64,000 nucleotides of DNA from JAEUJM01 sp041918615 (GTDB lineage: Bacteria > Actinomycetota > Acidimicrobiia > Acidimicrobiales > DATDAH01): positions 1-64,000 of the forward strand of contig JAYRVH010000013.1 of assembly GCA_041918615.1 (NCBI GenBank), given 5' to 3'. The position numbers and the translations under genes are program-made. The notes below the pieces were generated by a model. That model did not search any database and was not told the DNA's origin. It was given only the letters and a program-made list of their open reading frames with translations. Positions 7,373 through 14,737 of this stretch are shown piece after piece. Position 1 is the first letter of the stretch. Every line of letters begins with the position of its first letter.

Positions 7373-8083
7373 GTGCCCGTCATCGAGTTGGAAGCCGTTG
7401 GTCGCCACTACCAGGTCGGTGACAGCCGGGTGACCGCCCTCCGCGACGTGAGCCTGCGGGTCGACCAGGGCGAATTCCTGGTGGTGCTCGGCCCCTCGGG
7501 CTGCGGCAAGACCACGTTGTTGAACCTCATCGGGGCCCTCGACACCCCGAGCGAGGGCGACGTCCGAGTGGCCGGCGCCCGGCTCGCGGGAGCCAGCCGG
7601 AGGGACCTCTTCCGGTTCAGGCGGGAGACGGTGAGCTTCGTCTTCCAGACCTTCAACCTCTTCCCGGCGCTCACGGCCCGCGAGAACGTCCAGTTCGCCA
7701 TCGACGTCGCCCGCGGGGCCCGGCCCGGCCCATCGGCTGCCGATGTGCTCGGTCGGGTGGGCCTGGGCGACCGTCTCGACCACTTCAGCCACCAGCTCTC
7801 GGGCGGCGAGCAGCAGCGGGTGGCCATCGCCCGGGCGCTGGCCACGGGGAACCCGGTGCTGTTGGCCGACGAGCCCACCGGCGAGCTCGACTTCCGCACC
7901 GGCGTCGCCATCCTCGAGTTGCTCCACGAGCAGGCCCACGCCGGCGTGACCGTGGTCATCGTCACCCACAACCGCGAGATCAGCCGCGTGGCCGACCGGG
8001 TCATCGAGCTCTCCAGCGGTTCCGTCGTGGGCGATGGGCCCCCACCGGGGGGCACCGCCGAGATCGCGACCCTCCACTGGTGA
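7373..8083 (+). CDS. ABC transporter ATP-binding protein, LolD/MacB type
   Basis: A 236-residue ATPase. Walker A is GPSGCGKTT (about residue 42), the Q-loop is VFQTFNLFPALTA, the signature LSGGEQQR, Walker B VLLADEPTGELD and the H-loop VTHN. This pattern is typical of the LolD/MacB/FtsE exporter group, which powers mechanotransmission permeases. GTG 7373 is preceded by AGGAG at 7363-7367. The permease gene follows 25 nt downstream. The gene diverges from the hydrogenase operon across a 98-bp gap. Probable substrates are lipids, lipoproteins or peptides; none can be named. Confidence 0.93.
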   Translation: MPVIELEAVGRHYQVGDSRVTALRDVSLRVDQGEFLVVLGPSGCGKTTLLNLIGALDTPSEGDVRVAGARLAGASRRDLFRFRRETVSFVFQTFNLFPALTARENVQFAIDVARGARPGPSAADVLGRVGLGDRLDHFSHQLSGGEQQRVAIARALATGNPVLLADEPTGELDFRTGVAILELLHEQAHAGVTVVIVTHNREISRVADRVIELSSGSVVGDGPPPGGTAEIATLHW

Positions 8084-8108
8084 CCGCCGACCTGGCGACG
8101 GTGAGACG

Positions 8109-10547
8109 GTGAGCACGGCCCTGCTCTGGCTGCGTTGGTCGTGGCGCGACCTGCGGGCGCGTTGGCTCCAGGTCGCGGCCATCGCCCTGATCATCGCCAT
8201 CGGGTCGGGCACGTACTCGGGGCTCACGAGCGTGTCGGCCTGGCGGCGGACGTCCTACGACGCGAGTTACGACGCCCTCGACATGTACGACCTGCGGGTC
8301 GACCTGACCACCGGCAGCTACGCCGACACCGCGGCCCTCGTCGACGCCGCCCGTTCGATCCCCCGGGCGCGCGACATCGACCACGTCGAGGCGCGGCTGC
8401 AGGAACCGACCCAGGTGGACGCGTCGACGCCGGACGACCTGGTCCTCGTGCCGGGCCGCCTGGTGGGCGTGGACCTCACCGACGAGGGGCCACACGTGAG
8501 CGGGATCGACACCGTGACCGGGCGCGGCCTGCGGCCCGCGGATGCCGGCCGGAACGTGGTGGTGCTCGACGAGCACGTCGCCAAGCGCCACGACCTGGCC
8601 GATCGCGGCACGATCCGACTCAGTGGCGACCGCAGGCTCCGCTACGTGGGACGGGGGCTCTCGCCCGAGAGCTTCTTCCCGGTGGACAACCGCGGGAGCG
8701 TCTTCGCCGACTTCGCCGTCGTCTACACGTCGATCGAGACGGTCCAGCGGCTGACCGGCCACCCGGGGCAGGCCAACGGGCTGGTGCTCACCGTCCGCTC
8801 CGGCGCCGACGTCGATCGAGTCGAGCGCCAGCTGACCGAGGCGCTCACGGCCGCCCTGGGCGACACCGGGGTGACCATCACCCGCCAGGAGGACGACCTG
8901 GTGCTCCGTCTGCTCTACGACGACATCGAGGGCGACCAGCGCTTCTACAACATCTTCGCCCTCCTCATCCTCGCCGGCGCCACCTTCGCCGCGTTCAACC
9001 TCACCGTCCGCATCGTGGAGGCCCAACGACGCGAGATCGGCATCGGCATGGCCCTCGGCGTCCCGCCGGGCAAGATAGCCGTCCGCCCCCTGCTGGTCGG
9101 GGGCCAGGTGGCCCTCCTCGGTGTCGTGTTCGGCGTGGGCGTGGGGCTGGTGATCGACGCGTTCATGGCCGATCTCCTCAGGGGCTTCTTCCCGCTGCCC
9201 ATCTGGGAGTTCGCCTTCCAGCCACGCATCTTCGCCCGGGGTGCGGCACTCGGCCTGCTGCTCCCGCTGGTGGCCACCGCCGTTCCCGTCTGGCGGGCGG
9301 TCCGGGTCGCCCCGGTCGAGGCGATCAGCACCACCCATCGGGCCGCCGGGGGCGGTCTGGCCCCCTTGCTCCGGCGTGTGCCGCTCCCCGGTTCCAGCAT
9401 CGGCCAGATGCCGTTCCGCAACGTGTTGCGCGAGCCTCGTCGGACCCTGCTGACCGCGCTGGGGATCGCGGCGGCCATCTGCACGCTCGTCGGCGTGATC
9501 GGCATGATCGACTCGTTCCTCGCCACCGTCGACGCCGGTGACAGCGAGATCGTCGGGGCCACGCCCGACCGGCTGACCCTCGACCTCGAGGGATTCGCCC
9601 TGAGCTCCTCCGAGGAGACGCAGTCGATCATCACCTCGCCCCTCCTCCGAGCGGCGGAGCCCGGGCTCACGCTGGGCGGGACGCTCGAGCCCGGCACCGA
9701 GGACGAGATCGACGTCCTGCTCTCGGCCGTCGACCTGCACAGCGACCTGTGGACACCCACGGCCACCGATGGACGGCTCCGCACCGACGAGCCTGGCCTC
9801 GTGGTGTCCCGAAAGGCGGCTGACGACCTCGGCGTGGGGGTCGGCGACACGGTGGTGCTGCGCCATCCACTGCGGGACGGGATCAGCTACCGCCTCGTCG
9901 AGACCGAGCTGCCGGTCATCGCAATCCACCCCAACCCGTACCGGTTCATCACCTACATCGACATCCGCTGGGCCTCGCTGTTCGACCTGGAGGGCATCGC
10001 GAACACCATCAGGGTCGCACCGGCCGAGGGCACCAGCGTCGAGGACGTCCAGCGCGCCTTCTTCGGCCGGCCCGGGGTCGCGTCCGTCCAGCCCGTTTCC
10101 GAACTGGCCGACGGGGTCCGCGACCAGATCGACGAGGTGCTCGGCATCTTCGACGTGATCCAGGGTGCGGTCCTGCTCATGGCCCTGCTCATCGCCTTCA
10201 ACTCGACCTCGATCAACATGGACGAGCGGGCGCGGGAGAATGCCACCCTGTTCGCGTTCGGGCTTCCCGTGCACCGGGCGGTGATCGTGGCGGTGACCGA
10301 GAGCGTGGTGATCGGCCTCATCGGCACGTTGGGGGGCGTGCTCGCCGGTCGGCTGCTCCTCGAATGGCTGATCCGCGTGATCGTGCCCGACTCGCTGCCC
10401 GACATCGGGGTCGAGGTGTTCCTCTCGGGGCGGACGGTCGCCACCGCGGTCGTCCTCGGGGTGTTCGCCGTGGCCGTCGCCCCCCTTCTCACGGTGCGAC
10501 GCCTGCGCCGGATGGACATCCCCTCGACGCTCCGGGTCATGGAATGA
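8109..10547 (+). CDS. FtsX/MacB-family ABC transporter permease, two-repeat type
   Basis: An 812-residue membrane protein that pairs with the preceding ATPase. It has an N-terminal helix (VAAIALIIAIGSGTYSG), a large extracytoplasmic domain, three helices of the first FtsX domain (around FNIFALLILAGATFAAFN), a second N-terminal helix (LLTALGIAAAICTLVGVIG), a second extracytoplasmic domain, and a second FtsX domain ending in ALGVFAVAVAPLL-type helices and RRLRRMDIPSTLRVME. This duplicated layout is usual for actinobacterial FtsX-like permeases. GTG 8109 was taken because the preceding residues are not family-like. Confidence 0.9.
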   Translation: MSTALLWLRWSWRDLRARWLQVAAIALIIAIGSGTYSGLTSVSAWRRTSYDASYDALDMYDLRVDLTTGSYADTAALVDAARSIPRARDIDHVEARLQEPTQVDASTPDDLVLVPGRLVGVDLTDEGPHVSGIDTVTGRGLRPADAGRNVVVLDEHVAKRHDLADRGTIRLSGDRRLRYVGRGLSPESFFPVDNRGSVFADFAVVYTSIETVQRLTGHPGQANGLVLTVRSGADVDRVERQLTEALTAALGDTGVTITRQEDDLVLRLLYDDIEGDQRFYNIFALLILAGATFAAFNLTVRIVEAQRREIGIGMALGVPPGKIAVRPLLVGGQVALLGVVFGVGVGLVIDAFMADLLRGFFPLPIWEFAFQPRIFARGAALGLLLPLVATAVPVWRAVRVAPVEAISTTHRAAGGGLAPLLRRVPLPGSSIGQMPFRNVLREPRRTLLTALGIAAAICTLVGVIGMIDSFLATVDAGDSEIVGATPDRLTLDLEGFALSSSEETQSIITSPLLRAAEPGLTLGGTLEPGTEDEIDVLLSAVDLHSDLWTPTATDGRLRTDEPGLVVSRKAADDLGVGVGDTVVLRHPLRDGISYRLVETELPVIAIHPNPYRFITYIDIRWASLFDLEGIANTIRVAPAEGTSVEDVQRAFFGRPGVASVQPVSELADGVRDQIDEVLGIFDVIQGAVLLMALLIAFNSTSINMDERARENATLFAFGLPVHRAVIVAVTESVVIGLIGTLGGVLAGRLLLEWLIRVIVPDSLPDIGVEVFLSGRTVATAVVLGVFAVAVAPLLTVRRLRRMDIPSTLRVME

Positions 10548-10558
10548 GCCCCGCGAGA

Positions 10559-10604
10559 TAGGGTCGAAGGACCCGTGTCAGCCGCGCCCCAGAGTGTCAC
10601 ACTC
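10559..10604 (+). promoter_or_regulatory. Putative promoter and 13-bp palindrome before the DUF6777 gene
   Basis: TAGGGT at 10559-10564 fits a -10 box, and GAGTGT-C-ACACTC at 10592-10604 is a perfect 13-bp palindrome ending five bases before the ATG at 10610. The palindrome could be an operator in the 5' leader. Weak evidence. Confidence 0.3.
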
Positions 10605-10609
10605 GCCCC

Positions 10610-12019
10610 ATGACCGCTCCGATGCCGCCAGGCCCGCCATCGGGCCCACCGTCGTTCCCCCCGCCAGGGGGACCACCAGGAGGGCCGCCAGGACCCCCGC
10701 CGGGACCGCCTTCCGGGCCGAGTGGCCCACCAACGGGTGGCTACGGCTACGGCTACAGCGCCGCCGGTCCGCCTCCCCCGCCTGCTGGAGGCTCTCGGAC
10801 CGGCCTGATCGTGGGAATCGCCATCGGGGTCGTGGTCCTGCTCATCGCCGTCACGGTCGGCGTGGTGCTGTTGACGAGCGACGAGGCCGAGGCGGGCGAG
10901 GTCTTCCTCGACCCCACCACCGAGGTCGGCCGTGACCCGTTCAGCGACAGCGTGGCCAACCCGAACGTGCGACCGATCTCGGGACAGAGCAACACCGGCA
11001 CCTCGGCCGGCGGCCGGCTCGACATCACCAGTGCGCCAGGCTCCCAGCCCGGGCTGTATGGCGGCACCCAGAACCAGGCCCAGTGCGACCGCCGACAGCT
11101 CATCGACTTCCTCCAGGCGAATCCGGCGAAGGGCCGCGCCTGGGCCGGCGTGCAGGGCATCAACCCCTCCCAGATCGAGGACTACATCCTCGGGCTCACG
11201 TCGATGCAGCTCCGGTCCGACACCCGGGTCACCAACCACGGCTTCCGCAACGGCCGGGCCACCGAGTACCAGACGGTGCTCCAGGCAGGCACCGCCGTCC
11301 TGGTCGACCGACAGGGCATCCCGCGCGCCCGGTGCGCGTGCGGCAACCCGCTCACCCCACCACGCGCCGTCCGCACCGCCCCCAGGTTCCGGGGCACGCG
11401 GTGGACCGGATTCACCCCGAGCAACCTCCAGGTCATCGTCGTCCAGACGACGATCAACATCTTCGTGATCATCGACATCGACACCGGCGACCTGTTCACT
11501 CGACCGCCGGGGACCAACGGCAACGACGACGAGCCCTACGACGGCGGCGGACCGCCGACCACCACCCCGCCGATCACCACTCCCCCCGACAGCTTCCCGC
11601 CCGACACCTTCCCGCCCGAGACGATCGCGCCGCCCGACGACCTCGGCGGCGCCAACGACGTGGACATCACGCTGAGCTGGTCCGGCAACGACGACCTCGA
11701 CCTCCACGTGATCGAGCCGAGCGGCGAGGAGCTCTCGTTCTCGTCCACCACCACCTCGACCGGTGGGACCCTGGTGGGCGGAGACGACATCCCCTCCTGC
11801 GAGGACTCGGGCGGCCACTCCGAGAACGCCTACTGGGGCCCCGGCGCCGCGACGCCGGGCGAGTATCAGGTCTACGTCCGCAACTTCGGCGCCTGCGACG
11901 ACGACGGCGCCTCCTTCTCGCTCGACATCTCGGTGAACGGTGAGTCGGTGGGCGGCGACAGCGGCACCCTGACGCCGGGGACCGACTCGGGGACCGTGAC
12001 CGTCACGGTCCCCGACTGA
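10610..12019 (+). CDS. Membrane-anchored DUF6777 protein with C-terminal DUF2135-like domain
   Basis: A 469-residue protein. Residues 1-62 are Pro/Gly-rich and cytoplasmic, followed by one membrane helix (LIVGIAIGVVVLLIAVTVGVVLL). The extracytoplasmic part holds a DUF6777 domain (about 130-260) recognisable by GLYGGTQNQAQCD, the strand DTRVTNHGF and the Cys pair of IPRARCACGNPL. A Thr/Pro linker leads to a C-terminal beta domain (about 350-469) with LSWSGNDDLDLHVIEPSGEE, typical of DUF2135/YfaP-like modules with acidic metal-site residues. It lies 12 nt before the pseudokinase gene. A paralogous DUF6777 lipoprotein is at 47939-49201. Confidence 0.8.
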   Translation: MTAPMPPGPPSGPPSFPPPGGPPGGPPGPPPGPPSGPSGPPTGGYGYGYSAAGPPPPPAGGSRTGLIVGIAIGVVVLLIAVTVGVVLLTSDEAEAGEVFLDPTTEVGRDPFSDSVANPNVRPISGQSNTGTSAGGRLDITSAPGSQPGLYGGTQNQAQCDRRQLIDFLQANPAKGRAWAGVQGINPSQIEDYILGLTSMQLRSDTRVTNHGFRNGRATEYQTVLQAGTAVLVDRQGIPRARCACGNPLTPPRAVRTAPRFRGTRWTGFTPSNLQVIVVQTTINIFVIIDIDTGDLFTRPPGTNGNDDEPYDGGGPPTTTPPITTPPDSFPPDTFPPETIAPPDDLGGANDVDITLSWSGNDDLDLHVIEPSGEELSFSSTTTSTGGTLVGGDDIPSCEDSGGHSENAYWGPGAATPGEYQVYVRNFGACDDDGASFSLDISVNGESVGGDSGTLTPGTDSGTVTVTVPD

Positions 12020-12031
12020 GGCGGGGCGAAC

Positions 12032-13204
12032 ATGGCCGAGAAGACCGACACCCCCGCCGAATCGGTCGACTTGGCGCTGCCGGGGCTCGTCGGGGCCACA
12101 CGCATCGCCGAGGGCCCGTTCACCGTCGTCTACCGGGCGACCCAACCGGCGTTCGGACGCCCGGTGGCGGTGACGGTGATCACCGCCGACCTCGACGACG
12201 AGGCCCGCGCCCGCTTCGAGGAGGAGTGCCGGTCCGCGGGCACCCTGTCAGAGCATCCCGGCATCGTGTCGCTGCACGATGCCGGGATCGGCGACGACGG
12301 TCGGCCGTACCTGGTCATGTCCTTCCTCCCCGACGGCTCGCTGGCCGACCTCCTCGAGCGACGCGGCGCGTTCGGTTGGGAGGAAGCCGTGCGGATCGGC
12401 CTGCACCTCACCAACGCCCTCGCGGCCGCCCACCGATCGGGCGTCATCCACGGCGACCTGCGGCCGGGAACGGTGATGATGGCGGCCGACGGCACGCCAC
12501 TCCTCGCCGAGTTCGGGGTCGCCCGGGTGGTGGGCCACCAGGCCGTGCGAGCGGCTCGCACCTCGCGATCGGTCGTGGGCACCGCCCCCGAGGTCATCGA
12601 CGGCGCCGCGCCCTCGGTGGCCGCCGACATCTACTCGATAGGCGCCATCGCCCATGAGCTGATCACGGGTCAGCCGCCGTACACGGTCGACCAGTCGGAT
12701 TCCCTCGAGAACGTCATCCGTCGCGTCACGAGTGAGCCACCGATCGACCTCCGCGCCACCGACACCCCCGACGACGTCGCCGCGCTCGTGGCCCGCACGA
12801 TGTCGCGGAACCCGGCCGATCGCCCCGTCTCGGCGGCGACGCTCGGTCGCGACCTCCACGACCTGTGTCGAGCCCATCTCCTGGACCTGACCGACGGCCG
12901 CCGATGGCCCGAGGCAGCGCCCACCCGCGTGGACGAGCCGCCGACCGCACCTGCGCCGGTCCTGGTGGCCGAGACCGCAGCACCGGCCGCACCCGCAGCG
13001 CCCTACGTCCCGACCCACCGTGTGCCGTGGACCGGCATGCCGGCGTGGTCGTCGTCGGATCCCGGCCCCCAACCGGTCGCCAACCTCGACCCCGACCTCG
13101 ACGTGGCGGTCCTCGAGTGGTCGGGCGACTGGGCACGGGTCCGGTGCTCCAACGACTGGGAGGCATGGGTCGACGGGCGCCAACTCGTTCCCGTGTGGCA
13201 GTGA
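12032..13204 (+). CDS. Serine/threonine kinase-fold protein lacking catalytic residues (probable pseudokinase)
   Basis: A 390-residue protein with a Hanks-type kinase fold (residues 15-285) but no functional catalytic set. The ATP-anchoring Lys of VAVK is Thr48 (PVAVTVI), HRD is HGD (140-142), the Asn of KPxN is Thr147, and DFG is EFG (160-162). The glycine loop is reduced (AEGPFTVVY), while the GTAPEV segment and C-lobe helices are normal. Residues 285-345 are a Pro/Ala linker; the C-terminus (about 352-390, VLEWSGDWARVRCSNDWEAWVDGR) looks like an SH3b-type domain. There is no membrane helix. It probably acts as a scaffold or ligand sensor with the preceding DUF6777 protein. Confidence 0.85.
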   Translation: MAEKTDTPAESVDLALPGLVGATRIAEGPFTVVYRATQPAFGRPVAVTVITADLDDEARARFEEECRSAGTLSEHPGIVSLHDAGIGDDGRPYLVMSFLPDGSLADLLERRGAFGWEEAVRIGLHLTNALAAAHRSGVIHGDLRPGTVMMAADGTPLLAEFGVARVVGHQAVRAARTSRSVVGTAPEVIDGAAPSVAADIYSIGAIAHELITGQPPYTVDQSDSLENVIRRVTSEPPIDLRATDTPDDVAALVARTMSRNPADRPVSAATLGRDLHDLCRAHLLDLTDGRRWPEAAPTRVDEPPTAPAPVLVAETAAPAAPAAPYVPTHRVPWTGMPAWSSSDPGPQPVANLDPDLDVAVLEWSGDWARVRCSNDWEAWVDGRQLVPVWQ

Positions 13205-13250
13205 CCGCCGGGTGGCCATGACGGTTGCGTCCTCGTTCCGATGCGCCTAT

Positions 13251-13275
13251 GATTTCCGACGTGCCTTCGGAAATC
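13251..13275 (+). promoter_or_regulatory. 25-bp palindrome overlapping the TetR gene start, probable autoregulatory operator
   Basis: GATTTCCGA (13251-13259) and TCGGAAATC (13267-13275) form a perfect inverted repeat with a 7-nt spacer. It covers the possible start codons ATG 13249 and GTG 13261 of the TetR-family gene. The size and symmetry fit a TetR-family operator. Confidence 0.55.
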
Positions 13276-14040
13276 GTCGCTCCATCGCCATCGCCGTCGA
13301 CTGACCGACGAACACGCAAGCGCGACGCACGACGCGACCACCTCCTCGACTTGGCGCTCGAGCTGAGCGACCGGGCCGGCGTCGGCGGCGTGACGATGGC
13401 CGCCCTGGCCGAGGCCGCCGACTACGCGCCCGCATCGCTCTACACGTACTTCGCGTCACGCAGCGCCCTGCTGGCCGCCCTCCAACAGCGGGCGCTCACG
13501 ACTCTCGGCGAAGTCACCGACGACGCGCTCGCGGCCTGGGAAGCCGCCCTCGAAGCCCGCACCGGACGAGAGGCACCTCCGGTTGCGGCACTGGCCCGGC
13601 TCTGGGTGTTCTCCGACCTCTTCCTCGCCGCCCCACACCACCACCCACGTGAGTTCCGCCTCCAACAGCAACTGCTGGTCACCGCCAACACCCAGGAGGC
13701 CGCCGACGCGGCCACGGTCGTCCCGGCGGCCATGGGCGTGCTCGACCTGCCGAGACGGCTGCTCGCCGACGCCACCGCGCAGGGCGCGCTCGAGCCGCAC
13801 CGACCCGCCGCCGACCCCATCGACCATCCCCTCGACGGCGACCTGCTCCGCACACTCGCCTGGGTGTCGGCACTCAATGGCGGGCTCCTCCTCGATGCAC
13901 TCGGCACGGGCGTGCCCACCACGGGTGCCGACCTCGGTGCCGAGCTCACCGAATCGCTCCTCCTCGGTTGGGGTGCGGCACCGGACCACCTCATCATGGC
14001 CCGCGGGCGCTCGCTCGGCTGGGTCGCCGAACACACCTGA
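13261..14040 (+). CDS. TetR/AcrR family transcriptional regulator
   Basis: A 259-residue regulator from GTG 13261 (263 residues if ATG 13249 is used). The N-terminal DNA-binding domain follows a basic stretch (DRRTRKRDARRDH) with the helix-turn-helix VTMAALAEAADYAPASLYTYFASRSALL. The remaining 190 residues form the helical ligand-binding domain with a His-rich loop (APHHHPREF). The next gene, a fatty-acid-hydroxylase-type membrane enzyme, starts 14 nt downstream and is a likely target or partner. The palindrome at 13251-13275 over the start suggests self-repression. Confidence 0.88.
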   Translation: MPSEIVAPSPSPSTDRRTRKRDARRDHLLDLALELSDRAGVGGVTMAALAEAADYAPASLYTYFASRSALLAALQQRALTTLGEVTDDALAAWEAALEARTGREAPPVAALARLWVFSDLFLAAPHHHPREFRLQQQLLVTANTQEAADAATVVPAAMGVLDLPRRLLADATAQGALEPHRPAADPIDHPLDGDLLRTLAWVSALNGGLLLDALGTGVPTTGADLGAELTESLLLGWGAAPDHLIMARGRSLGWVAEHT

Positions 14041-14054
14041 CCCCGAAAGGACCC

Positions 14055-14687
14055 ATGCCCCTCTTCATCACGCTCCCGCTCGCCTTCGCCACCGGCTGGC
14101 TGCTGTGGACGCTCGGCGAGTACCTGCTGCACCGCTTCGCCATGCACCACCTGCACGGCAAGGGCATCATGAGCCGCGAGCACCTCGAGCACCACGTGCA
14201 CTCGACGTGGAGCTTCTCGTACACCCACCTGTTGAGCTGGGCCGGCATGCTGCTCGTCGGTGCCGTGGTGTGGATGCCCCTGTTCTGGTGGCTGGCCACC
14301 CCGCTCGTCGGGGTCGCCGTGGCGACAGGCTGGGCCCTCGGCTACTTCTTCTACGAGTACCAGCACGCCATGGCGCACCTGCGCCCGCCGTCAGCCACCT
14401 ACTCGCGGTGGGTCCGCACCCACCACTTCCACCACCACTTCGGCCACCCGATGGCCAACCACGGCGTCAGCGTGCCCTGGTGGGACCACGCCTTCGGCAC
14501 CTTCGAACAACCCGACCGGGTCCGGGTGCCCCGGCGCCTCGCCCTGCCCTGGATGGTGGACGGCCGAAACGAGCTCCGGGCCGAGTTCACCGACGACTAC
14601 GTCCTGGTGGGTCGAGCCACGACCGACGACCGCACGGCCGCACTCGATCGCGCCCGGGCGTTCGCCTCCACCGCCCCCGCCGACTGA
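14055..14687 (+). CDS. Sterol desaturase/fatty acid hydroxylase superfamily protein
   Basis: A 210-residue integral membrane di-iron oxygenase. The histidine clusters of the superfamily are present: HRFAMHHLH, HLEHHVH, HAMAHL and HHFHHHFGHPMANHG. About four hydrophobic segments surround them. Members insert hydroxyl groups or double bonds in lipids, sterols or carotenoids; the substrate here cannot be deduced. ATG 14055 follows GAAAGGA at 14045-14051. It probably forms an operon with the TetR gene. Confidence 0.85.
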   Translation: MPLFITLPLAFATGWLLWTLGEYLLHRFAMHHLHGKGIMSREHLEHHVHSTWSFSYTHLLSWAGMLLVGAVVWMPLFWWLATPLVGVAVATGWALGYFFYEYQHAMAHLRPPSATYSRWVRTHHFHHHFGHPMANHGVSVPWWDHAFGTFEQPDRVRVPRRLALPWMVDGRNELRAEFTDDYVLVGRATTDDRTAALDRARAFASTAPAD

Positions 14688-14691
14688 GCGC

Positions 14692-14737
14692 CGACCCTCA
14701 GGGGCGCATCTCGGTCGACCCTCAGGGGCGCATCTCG
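14692..14737. repeat. 22-bp direct repeat duplicating the 3' end of the acyl-CoA dehydrogenase gene
   Basis: A 22-bp segment beginning CGACCCTCAGGGGCGCATCT occurs at 14692-14713 and again at 14716-14737, separated by GT. The second copy contains the stop and last codons (MRP) of the minus-strand gene at 14722. The first copy lies in the 34-bp gap between the two convergent genes. Confidence 0.85.

Noticed and set aside
8001..10274. 757-codon open frame antisense to the ABC permease
   Set aside because: Composition-driven shadow (Asp/Gly/His/Arg-rich, no motifs) of a clear FtsX-type membrane protein on the other strand.
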